Source: Gp6-AA40 sp050742535 (GTDB lineage Bacteria; Acidobacteriota; Vicinamibacteria; Vicinamibacterales; UBA2999). Taken from it: 43,846 nucleotides of DNA. Under the pieces are notes generated by a model that was not told the DNA's origin, ran no database searches, and saw only the letters and a program-made list of their open reading frames with translations. How positions within the stretch are numbered: the stretch's first letter is position 1; every line of letters starts with the position of its first letter. The DNA lies in the NCBI GenBank assembly GCA_050742535.1, contig JBOGIQ010000011.1, positions 1 to 43,846 on the forward strand, written 5' to 3'. Shown here in pieces: positions 37,294 to 43,846 of the stretch. Both the position numbers and the translations under genes were made by a program.

Positions 37294-37412
37294 CCCTTAA
37301 CCACGAAGAGCACGAAGAATCGAAGAACACGAAAACCCTAGATCTTTTCTTCTTCGTGAACTTCGATCCTTCGTGGTCTTCGTGGTTCACGTCTTCGTGA
37401 TCCTCGTGGTTC
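37294..37412. repeat. long inverted (CCAC)GAAG repeat between CoA-transferase and ABC permease
   Basis: Left half CTTAACCACGAAGAGCACGA, right half with CTTCGTGGTCTTCGTGGTTC then ACGTCTTCGTGATCCTCGTG GTTC. Imperfect inverted arms with CTTCGTG sub-repeats; same family as 19734-19850. Confidence 0.75.
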
Positions 37413-38223
37413 AAATCTGCATCCCCCAACGCCGAACCGTGCGCTCTTCGATCGTCCGGAAGATCACGTGCTCGACGAACAGGCCAAACAGGATCACCGT
37501 CAGCAGACCCGCGAATACGTTTGGAATCAGCAGCTGATTCTTGTGCTCGAAGATGTACCACCCGATCCCGCCGGATCCGGAACTGACGCCGAACACCAGC
37601 TCCGCGGCAATCAACGTCCGCCAGGCGAACGCCCAGCCGACCTTGAGGCCGGTCAGGATGCTCGGGAAGGCGCCCGGGATCAGGATCCTGGTAATGAACC
37701 CAAGTGGCGAGAGGCCGTAGTTCTGCCCCACCATCCTCAGCGTCGGACTGAGCGCCCTGAAGCCGGCATGGGCATTGAGCGCGACGGACCAGAGCACCGC
37801 GTGTACCAGGACGAAGATCACGCTGCCATCGCCCAGTCCGAACCAGATCAGCGCCAGCGGCAGCAGCGCGATCGACGGCAGCGGGTTGAACATCGACGTC
37901 AACGTCTCGAGCAAATCCGCCCCGATCTTCGAGACGCTGGCCAATGCCGTGAGCAGCGCCGCGAACAGCAGGCCGAGCGCGTAACCTTCAAACAGCAGCT
38001 TCAAGGTGTACGCAATCGCACGCGGCAGCTCTCCGGACCGCATCGACGACAGAAGCGCGCTGACGGTGGCGGTCAGCGTCGGGAACAGAAGAGGGTTGTC
38101 GAGGACTCGCGCGTAGACTTCCCAGACCAGCGCCAGCACGGCGAGCAGGGCCGTTTTGCGCACGGCGCCGTTTTCGTAAAGACGTTGCCAGGCGGGAATG
38201 GGACGCTCGACCGGGTCAGGCAT
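37411..38223 (-). CDS. ABC transporter permease (SsuC/TauC type)
   Basis: 270 residues from ATG 38223, which overlaps the end of the ATPase gene by 8 bp; the longer frame upstream reads through a stem repeat. Six or so membrane helices; the permease EAA-type loop reads NAHAGFRALSPTLRMVGQNY then GLSPLGFITRILIPGAFPSI. Inner-membrane channel of a nitrate/sulfonate/taurine-type importer. Works with the ATPase and binding protein encoded just upstream. Confidence 0.92.
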   Translation of the reverse strand: MPDPVERPIPAWQRLYENGAVRKTALLAVLALVWEVYARVLDNPLLFPTLTATVSALLSSMRSGELPRAIAYTLKLLFEGYALGLLFAALLTALASVSKIGADLLETLTSMFNPLPSIALLPLALIWFGLGDGSVIFVLVHAVLWSVALNAHAGFRALSPTLRMVGQNYGLSPLGFITRILIPGAFPSILTGLKVGWAFAWRTLIAAELVFGVSSGSGGIGWYIFEHKNQLLIPNVFAGLLTVILFGLFVEHVIFRTIEERTVRRWGMQI

Positions 38224-38995
38224 CGCGATCAATCCGGCTGACGCCGGACTCCACTTCCGCAAAGAGCCGATCGTGAATGCGTGCAGAAAGCAAACGCCCG
38301 GTCGCGTCTCTCTCATCTACACCGCTACTCCCGACCTCGGCCTTCACCGTCCCGGGATGCGCGCTGAGGAGCAGGATGCGGCTGCCGACTCTGATCGCCT
38401 CCTCAATCGAGTGCGTCACGAAAAGAATCGTGAACTTCGTGTCGCTCCATAGCTGCAGCAGTTCTTCCTGCATCCGCGAGCGTGTCAGCGCGTCGAGCGC
38501 CGCAAACGGCTCGTCCATCAGCAGCACCTGCGGCTCCATCGCCATCGCCCGCGCGATGGCCACGCGCTGCTTCATCCCGCCGGACAGCGTGTGCGGAAAG
38601 CTGTCCGCGAACGCCGACAGCCTGACCTTCTCGAGGTAGTGGCGCGCCCGCGAATCCGCCTCCGCCGCGGCCACTCGCCGGCTTGCCGTCAGCGCAAAGG
38701 TGATGTTGTGGATGACTGTTTTCCACGGCAGCAGCTGATCGAATTCCTGGAAGACGACGATGCGGTCCGGTCCGGGTCTGGTGACCTGCGTGCCGCCAAG
38801 GCGGATGCGACCTTCGACCGGCGCAACGAAGCCTGCCACCGCCTTGAGAATCGTCGACTTGCCGCAGCCTGAGGGGCCCAGGATGACGAACCGGTCGCTC
38901 TGTTCGACGCTGAAGCTGACGCCGCGCGTCGCGGTGACGACGCGATCGGCGGTGCGGTACTGCAGCGTCACGTTGGCCACGTCGAGGAGTGGCAT
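38216..38995 (-). CDS. ABC transporter ATP-binding protein (SsuB/TauB type)
   Basis: 259 residues. Walker A LGPSGCGKSTILKAV (39-53), Q-loop VVFQEFDQLLPW, signature LSGGMKQRVAIARAM, Walker B VLLMDEPFAALDALTRSRMQ and the switch His in LFVTHSIEEA. The C-terminal residues VESGVSRIDRDA are encoded by a TCCGGCTGACGCCGGA stem repeat (38233-38248), so the end of the protein appears repeat-derived. The start overlaps the stop of the binding-protein gene by one base (TGATG), and its own stop lies inside the permease start. Confidence 0.93.
   Translation of the reverse strand: MPLLDVANVTLQYRTADRVVTATRGVSFSVEQSDRFVILGPSGCGKSTILKAVAGFVAPVEGRIRLGGTQVTRPGPDRIVVFQEFDQLLPWKTVIHNITFALTASRRVAAAEADSRARHYLEKVRLSAFADSFPHTLSGGMKQRVAIARAMAMEPQVLLMDEPFAALDALTRSRMQEELLQLWSDTKFTILFVTHSIEEAIRVGSRILLLSAHPGTVKAEVGSSGVDERDATGRLLSARIHDRLFAEVESGVSRIDRDA
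38233..38248. repeat. stem repeat inside the 3' end of the ATPase gene
   Basis: TCCGGC-TGAC-GCCGGA followed by CTCCAC. Loop TGAC instead of TGAA; otherwise the family's usual form. Confidence 0.7.
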
Positions 38996-40008
38996 CAGCT
39001 GCCGGGAGCCGGATGTATGTCTGGGAAGAACACGTCCTTCCAGCTGCCGGGGCGCTCCGTGATCGATCCGATCTGGTGCATGAACGCCGCGTACTTGTGA
39101 ACATTCTCGGGCGTCGTCGTGAACTTGACCGCCGGGTCCTTCAGCATGGCCACCGTCTCGTCGAGCGAGAACGCGCTGTCCGGCGTCGATGCGAGCAGAA
39201 TCTGCGCCGCATCTCGCGTGTCGGTGGCGATGCGTGAATTCGCCTCCTCCAGCGCCCGCAGCACCGCCTTGTAGATCTCGGGATTCTCGTCACGGAACCT
39301 GCGCGTCGTCGAGAGCAGGGTGAACGTGGTCGAACCGCCCATCACCTCGTCGCTCGTCATGATCGTACGGATCTTCGGGTCGCGCCGCTCGCGCTGATGA
39401 AAGGGTGGCGACGCGAAGTGCGCAGAGATTCCGGTGGCTCCGGACAGCAGCGCGACGACGGCGTCGGGATGGGTCATCGACACGGTGTACTTGTCGAAGC
39501 GGGTTGCGTCGGCTGCGCCGTACTTCGCCGCCGCGAACATCTGCATGACGATCGCCGGGATCGACACTTTGATCGCGGTGACCGCGATCTTGTCGCTGTC
39601 GCGGAGGTCGTCAATGGTCCGCAGGTGCGGCGCATGCGTGTTGAGATACATCGGCAGCGACGTCATCGCGGCGACACCGGCGACGCCGATCGACCCACGC
39701 GTGCGATCCCACAGCGTCAGCATCGCCGGCGGGCCGGCAGCGGCGTAATCCGCCGCGCCCGACAGCAGAGCGTCGTTCACCACAGACGGTCCACCGAGAT
39801 CGACCCATCGAACGGTCAGGTTCTGAACGCCAGCCTCGGCCGCGTGCTTCTCGATCAGGCGGTATTTCTCCATGACGAGAAGCGGCAGGAATCCGACGCC
39901 TCCCGCCCCCCGCGGAATCCGGATCTCGTTCGCGGGGCGGCCGCCGCATGCGACCACCGCGGCGCAGGCGAGGAGCGCCGCGAACAGGCGGATCGTTCGA
40001 TCGTTCAT
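38995..40008 (-). CDS. ABC transporter substrate-binding lipoprotein (NMT1/SsuA-like)
   Basis: 337 residues from ATG 40008, which overlaps the PrpD stop (ATGA). Lipobox VVAC at the end of MNDRTIRLFAALLACAAVVA. Periplasmic binding fold of the NMT1/THI5-like group: GFLPLLVMEKYRLIEKHAAE, VRWVDLGGPSVVNDALLSGA, ADYAAAGPPAMLTLWDRTRG, TFTLLSTTRRFRDENPEIYK and AALEEANSRIATDTRDAAQI-like helices. Relatives bind sulfonates, nitrate, aromatic acids or pyrimidine precursors. Its coupling to two MmgE/PrpD genes suggests that the ligand is the acid those enzymes, or their products, handle. Confidence 0.9.
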   Translation of the reverse strand: MNDRTIRLFAALLACAAVVACGGRPANEIRIPRGAGGVGFLPLLVMEKYRLIEKHAAEAGVQNLTVRWVDLGGPSVVNDALLSGAADYAAAGPPAMLTLWDRTRGSIGVAGVAAMTSLPMYLNTHAPHLRTIDDLRDSDKIAVTAIKVSIPAIVMQMFAAAKYGAADATRFDKYTVSMTHPDAVVALLSGATGISAHFASPPFHQRERRDPKIRTIMTSDEVMGGSTTFTLLSTTRRFRDENPEIYKAVLRALEEANSRIATDTRDAAQILLASTPDSAFSLDETVAMLKDPAVKFTTTPENVHKYAAFMHQIGSITERPGSWKDVFFPDIHPAPGS

Positions 40009-41354
40009 GTCGGCTGAACCGAGGGGACCGTCGCATCGACCAGTGCGCCGACGTTCTCGAGTTCCGCAATCCGCCAGCAACGATCGAGCGCGACCTCAAT
40101 GGCATCGGCCGGAAGCGCACGCGCAGCGCTGCGCCTGAACTTCTCGCCGAGCTGAGCGTCCGACAGCGGCCGATGGACGTTGCCGAGCGATTGTTCGACG
40201 AACCAGGTGAGGCGGCGGCCATCCGCGAGCTCGACCTCGACGCGCGCCTGATCCTCGGTCAGGCCGGCATCGCCGGTCGCGGTCACGCGCTCACGCACGC
40301 GCGTGACCGCCGGATCGTTCACCGCGGCATCCGTGTACTCGTCGAGCCCGGCCTGCCCGCGAACGAGCCCGACGGCCGCACCGTGGTACACCGAGAACTT
40401 GCCCTGCAGCCCGCGCGTGATGTTCTGCTGGTTGCACAGGTCCAGCACCAGCGGCGCCACGCGCAGCCGGACGGCGACGATGTCGCCGGACGTCAAGTGG
40501 TGGGCGTGGTGGAGCTCGATGCAGCTTTCGATCGTCGGATGGTTGACGATGCCGCACGGATACGGCTTGTAGGTATTGCGGCGCAGATTGAAATCGGTGC
40601 CGAGAGCCCTGGCCACTTCCGTCAGGTCGTACTTCGCCGATTGAACCGCCGCGAAGCCGCGCGGACCCTCGATGCCGCGCTCACCCGCGGTGAAGCCGCT
40701 CTCCGCCAGAATCGCCGACGCGTAGCCGTTCTGCGCCGCACGGCCCGGGTGAAACGCCTTCCCCATCGATCCGAACATCTCGCGCAGGCCGGCGGCCTGC
40801 GTGGCCGCAAGCCCGAGCGCCCACACCATCTGCTGTTCGGACAGGCCGCGCAGACGTCCGATTGCCGCGGCCGCGCCGAAGATGCCGGCTGTTCCGGTGA
40901 TGTGCCAGCCGACGTCGTAGTGCGCCGGATACACGGCGTTGCCAATCCGCGATTCCGCCTCGAAGCCGAGAACGAACGCGTTCAGGAAATCGCGTCCGGT
41001 GACACGGTTGGCGCTGGCGTAGGCAAACATCGCCGATGCGACTGGCGAGGTGGGATGGATGTAGTTCTGCGGCGTCGTGTCGTCGAAGTCATCGACGTGC
41101 GAGCTGATGCCGTTCATCAGCGAGGCGTGCAGCGGATCGAGCCGCTCGGCGCGTCCGAGGATCGCTGCGGTCGGCCTGCCGGAAAACGGTGTCAGCGCCC
41201 GGATGGCGATATCGACCGCCGGATCGACGCTTCCGCCCAGCGCCACCCCCAGGAAGTTCACCAGCGACCGCGCCGCCTCATGACGCACGTCGTCCGGGAT
41301 GTCGTCGAAGCGGGCGTTGACGATATAGGACGCGAGAATGTTCGTTTCGGACAT
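40005..41354 (-). CDS. MmgE/PrpD family protein (second of two)
   Basis: 449 residues. The family includes 2-methylcitrate dehydratase and cis-aconitate decarboxylase. Landmarks: DDVRHEAARSLVNFLGVALG, GISSHVDDFDDTTPQNYIHP, TSPVASAMFAYASANRVTGR, YDVGWHITGTAGIFGAAAAI, GRLRGLSEQQMVWALGLAAT and FKPYPCG-like NTYKPYPCGIVNHPTIESCI. The active-site Asp/His cluster in the HVDDFDD region is present. It begins 3 bp after the preceding MmgE/PrpD gene and its stop overlaps the transporter gene, so all five are one operon. Substrate unknown. Confidence 0.92.
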   Translation of the reverse strand: MSETNILASYIVNARFDDIPDDVRHEAARSLVNFLGVALGGSVDPAVDIAIRALTPFSGRPTAAILGRAERLDPLHASLMNGISSHVDDFDDTTPQNYIHPTSPVASAMFAYASANRVTGRDFLNAFVLGFEAESRIGNAVYPAHYDVGWHITGTAGIFGAAAAIGRLRGLSEQQMVWALGLAATQAAGLREMFGSMGKAFHPGRAAQNGYASAILAESGFTAGERGIEGPRGFAAVQSAKYDLTEVARALGTDFNLRRNTYKPYPCGIVNHPTIESCIELHHAHHLTSGDIVAVRLRVAPLVLDLCNQQNITRGLQGKFSVYHGAAVGLVRGQAGLDEYTDAAVNDPAVTRVRERVTATGDAGLTEDQARVEVELADGRRLTWFVEQSLGNVHRPLSDAQLGEKFRRSAARALPADAIEVALDRCWRIAELENVGALVDATVPSVQPT

Positions 41355-41357
41355 AGT

Positions 41358-42773
41358 TCAGTTGGGTACCGAGCGCTCCACGACTTCGCTCGCGTCTTCG
41401 AGCGTCTCCAGCCGATCGACGTCCGCCACCAGGCGATCGCGTCCAGCAGCGGACAGCACGCCGCCGCTGTTGTCGTCGAACTTCGCGCGCAGCTGTGCCG
41501 CGGTCATCGGGTTTTCCGGCGAGCCCAGATTGTGTTCCTGAATCTCTTCGATCAGCCGCCCATTGTGCAGCGTAATCCGGACCGCCCCCTTGAACCGGCC
41601 CGGCCCCGGAAATCCGGGATCAATGTAGTACCGCACCCGCTGCGCGAGCGCCAGGATCGCCGGATTCCGGAGGTTTCGCGCGGAGTAGGCGGACTTCCCG
41701 AGCCTCCCCTCGTGAAGCGCCTCCGCAATCGTGTACTGGAGGCTGATCCGCGCGTGTGAATCAGATGCCGGAGCCAGCTTTTCGGCCACCGGCTCGCACA
41801 CGATGGAGACATTGAACTCCGCCACGGGACACTCGATGTGCGACACATCGGCCGCGGCAATGCCGTGGCGCTCACGCGCACGCAGCACGGCATCGACGTA
41901 CGGATGCAGCACGTGCGCCGCGGGATACGGCTTGAAGGAGGCGTTGCGGCTCTCCCATTTGTCGCCGAGACCGCCGGTCACGCGGCTCAAATCCCTGGCG
42001 GTATCCGGATGCTGCAGGTGCGAGGCAAACAGACCGAACCGGCCCTCGAGGACCGTCGGCGGCCCGGTCACCCCCTCGTGCGCGAGCGTGGCCGCGGCGA
42101 TGCCGCTCTGCGCCGCGAAGCCGGAGTGCAGGAACTTGGACTGCGTGCCATCGACCCAGCATTCGAGCAGGCCGGCGGCCACGCTGCCGCAGATCCCGGC
42201 GGCACGCGCCATCGCCTCCCGGTCGCTACCCAGGAGCTTTCCCGCCAGATACGTGATGCCGAACGGCGCGAAGAGACCGGTGGGATGAAATCCGCGCCGG
42301 TGGAACTGGCCAGGAGCAACGCTCCCGACGCGCGACGAGATCTCGTTGGCCAGCGCAATCGCGACGATCGCGTCGCGGCCCGAGACCAGCCGGCTTTCGG
42401 AGAGTGCCAGCGCCGCGGCGACCGCGGGGCTGCTCATATGGACGATCGATTCGTTGTGCGTATCGTCGAACTCGAGCGCCTGGGCGAACGAGGCGTTGGC
42501 GAAGGCGGCCGAGGATACCGAAACCCTGTCACCCGTGCCGAGAATGCGTGCCGGACCTGTCGGCGACAACGCCACCGCGGCGGCGCGGGTCGAGCGGCCG
42601 AAGGGAGTTTCCGACCCCGCGAGAGCCAGGCCAAGGACGTCCAGCACCCGCAGCTTGGTTGCTGAAACGACGTCCGCGGGCAGGTCGTCGAAGGTGAGGC
42701 TCGATACCCAGGCCGCCAGCCGTGCCGCCAGCGGCTTTTCGACATCGCTCAGATGACCCAAATGCGCAAGCAT
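41358..42773 (-). CDS. MmgE/PrpD family protein (first of two)
   Basis: 471 residues. Same family as the gene that follows it but only distantly similar: LTFDDLPADVVSATKLRVLD, FAQALEFDDTHNESIVHMSS, PGQFHRRGFHPTGLFAPFGI, SKFLHSGFAAQSGIAAATLA and NASFKPYPAAHVLHPYVDAV. Two divergent paralogues side by side may work on two related acids or form a hetero-oligomer. First gene of the operon; only 8 bp separate its ATG from the divergent dehydrogenase ATG, so promoters must lie inside the opposing genes. Confidence 0.92.
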   Translation of the reverse strand: MLAHLGHLSDVEKPLAARLAAWVSSLTFDDLPADVVSATKLRVLDVLGLALAGSETPFGRSTRAAAVALSPTGPARILGTGDRVSVSSAAFANASFAQALEFDDTHNESIVHMSSPAVAAALALSESRLVSGRDAIVAIALANEISSRVGSVAPGQFHRRGFHPTGLFAPFGITYLAGKLLGSDREAMARAAGICGSVAAGLLECWVDGTQSKFLHSGFAAQSGIAAATLAHEGVTGPPTVLEGRFGLFASHLQHPDTARDLSRVTGGLGDKWESRNASFKPYPAAHVLHPYVDAVLRARERHGIAAADVSHIECPVAEFNVSIVCEPVAEKLAPASDSHARISLQYTIAEALHEGRLGKSAYSARNLRNPAILALAQRVRYYIDPGFPGPGRFKGAVRITLHNGRLIEEIQEHNLGSPENPMTAAQLRAKFDDNSGGVLSAAGRDRLVADVDRLETLEDASEVVERSVPN

Positions 42774-42781
42774 TATGTCGC

Positions 42782-43744
42782 ATGAACAAGCTCCGCTGCG
42801 CGGTCCTGGATGACTACCAGCAGGCGGCCCTCGGCTCCGCCGACTGGAGCGCGCTGTCCGAATCGGTCGACGTTCGCGTGTTGCATCGGCACGCCAGCGG
42901 CGAGGAACTGGCGGCGCTGATCAGCGAGTGCGAAATCGTCGTCCTGATGAGGGAGCGCACGCCCTTCACGCGGTCGTTGATCTCCAGCCTGCCGGCGCTG
43001 CAATTGATCGTCACGACGGGAATGCGCAACGCAGCGATCGACCTCGACGCGGCGCGCGAACAGGGCGTGACCGTCTGCGGCACGGCCAGCCGCGCGGAGC
43101 CCCCGGCGGAGCTGACCTGGGCGCTCATCCTTGCGCTCGCGCGCAACGTCGTGGAGGAAGCCGGATCGTTTCGCGCCAATGGGCCATGGCAGCGCACCGT
43201 CGGAGTGGACCTGCATGGACGGACGCTGGGCGTGCTCGGCCTCGGCAACATCGGCAGCCGGGTTGCCCGCGTGGGTGTCGCGTTCGGCATGCGCGTGGTG
43301 GCGTGGAGCGAGAACCTGACGCCAGAGCGCGCTCACGACGCCGGGGCCGAGCTCGCCTCGTCGAAACAGGATCTGCTCGAACAGAGCGACGTCGTCTCCA
43401 TCCACCTCGTGCTGAGCGCGCGCACGCGTGGCCTCCTCGGCGCAGCTGATTTGCGCCGCATGAAACCCACGGCCTACCTGGTCAACACGTCACGCGCCCC
43501 CATCGTGGACCGGGACGCGCTCGTTCAGGCGCTGCGGGAAGGATGGATTGCCGGAGCGGGCGTCGACGTATTCGAGAAAGAACCGCCGGCGGCTGATGAT
43601 CCGCTGCGGTCGCTGCCGAACGTGCTGGCGACGCCACACCTCGGCTATGTCTCTCAGGAGAATTACAGAACCTACTACGGTGAAGCGGTCGAGGATATCG
43701 CGGCGTTCCTCAACGGCGCGCCGATCCGCGTGCTCAAAACGTAG
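42782..43744 (+). CDS. D-2-hydroxyacid dehydrogenase, NAD-dependent
   Basis: 320 residues from ATG 42782. Formate/glycerate dehydrogenase fold: N-terminal catalytic domain with LQLIVTTGMRNAAIDLDAAR, NAD loop TLGVLGLGNIGSRVARVGVA, catalytic Arg in LVNTSRAPIVDRDALVQAL, Glu in GAGVDVFEKEPP and His in LATPHLGYVS. Reduces a 2-oxoacid or oxidises a D-2-hydroxyacid such as glycerate or phosphoglycerate; substrate undetermined. Divergent from the MmgE/PrpD operon. The stop codon lies inside a 28-bp perfect palindrome. Confidence 0.93.
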   Translation: MNKLRCAVLDDYQQAALGSADWSALSESVDVRVLHRHASGEELAALISECEIVVLMRERTPFTRSLISSLPALQLIVTTGMRNAAIDLDAAREQGVTVCGTASRAEPPAELTWALILALARNVVEEAGSFRANGPWQRTVGVDLHGRTLGVLGLGNIGSRVARVGVAFGMRVVAWSENLTPERAHDAGAELASSKQDLLEQSDVVSIHLVLSARTRGLLGAADLRRMKPTAYLVNTSRAPIVDRDALVQALREGWIAGAGVDVFEKEPPAADDPLRSLPNVLATPHLGYVSQENYRTYYGEAVEDIAAFLNGAPIRVLKT

Positions 43745-43768
43745 GGCACCCTTTAAAGGGTGCCCTAC
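43741..43768. repeat. 28-bp perfect palindrome after the dehydrogenase gene
   Basis: GTAGGGCACCCTTT then AAAGGGTGCCCTAC, an unbroken inverted repeat that includes the TAG stop. Similar GGCGCCCTACGA words occur near 16150-16168. Possible terminator or mobile REP-like unit. Confidence 0.8.
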
Positions 43769-43782
43769 AGGGAGCGGAGCCC

Positions 43783-43846
43783 ATGACCATAAAGAGGTAT
43801 CTGCTGTCGCTGCCCGAGCGGCTCGTGCGGTCCGTCTTCGGGCTCG
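43783..43846 (+). CDS. 5' end of an unidentified gene (cut by window edge)
   Basis: ATG at 43783 with GGAG five bases upstream opens a frame to the window end: MTIKRYLLSLPERLVRSVFG and one or two more residues. Basic amphipathic N-terminus, no signal peptide visible. Too short to name. Confidence 0.45.
   Translation, partial: MTIKRYLLSLPERLVRSVFGL

Noticed and set aside
39948..41759. 603-codon plus-strand frame across the PrpD and binding-protein genes
   Set aside because: Crosses three well-supported minus-strand genes and shows no domain pattern.
1..43846. CRISPR array
   Set aside because: All tandem repeats found are 7-9 bp units without spacers; none has the 25-40 bp repeat and unique spacer pattern.

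Overview
The window looks like soil Acidobacteriota DNA, probably Vicinamibacteria-like. It carries five copies of the TIGR03435 family (an uncharacterised secreted family greatly amplified in soil Acidobacteriota), high-GC coding DNA over most of its length, dispersed stem-loop repeats with a TGAA loop that are typical of such genomes, and catabolic operons with many exported enzymes. The assignment is an inference from gene content, not from a marker gene.

Region 1 (1-16 kb) looks accessory. It opens with a partial GAF protein and a 909-residue TPR plus sigma-54 activator. Then come four cassettes (A to D, about 3.3-10.5 kb). Each holds one TIGR03435 protein and one tiny exported cysteine-rich peptide (8 or 10 Cys). 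A and B diverge from one gap (6200-6389), C and D diverge from another (9086-9273), and B and C end tail to tail. A adds a TonB-C lipoprotein and a beta-propeller fused to a cysteine-less thioredoxin-like domain; C adds a secreted HdeA/Rap1a-like protein. This repeated pairing is the best candidate for an undescribed system. After it come an IS21 remnant (istA without its catalytic core, istB with a stop), a ParE/RelE toxin-antitoxin pair, and a TOTE-type primase-helicase-nuclease defence protein. The region ends at the 3' end of a tRNA-Ser(CGA) gene, a common island boundary.

Region 2 (16-21.9 kb) looks like core genome: SPFH/NfeD pair, tadA, a HAD hydrolase, a lone fifth TIGR03435 gene, ilvA, and a small conserved hypothetical. 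Region 3 (22-31.3 kb, all +) is a catabolic run: cytochrome-c/PQQ dehydrogenase of the PVA-dehydrogenase type, two tandem exported metallo-beta-lactamase-fold hydrolases, an FAD aromatic-ring monooxygenase, an MFS transporter, a lactonase-like hydrolase, and two exported proteins of unknown function. Region 4 (31.3-34.7 kb) has two small genes, a GAF-PAS-GGDEF-EAL protein and a fumarase remnant whose middle is deleted. Region 5 (34.7-43.8 kb) encodes a MaoC hydratase, an SDR, a class III CoA-transferase, a complete ABC importer translationally coupled to two MmgE/PrpD proteins, and a divergent D-2-hydroxyacid dehydrogenase. Together these suggest uptake and CoA-dependent breakdown of a small organic acid.

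Two dispersed repeat families fill the gaps: a short stem-TGAA-stem element with compensatory stem changes (at least seven copies), and a longer element built on (CCAC)GAAG-type units (five places). Several genes appear to have tails written by such repeats.
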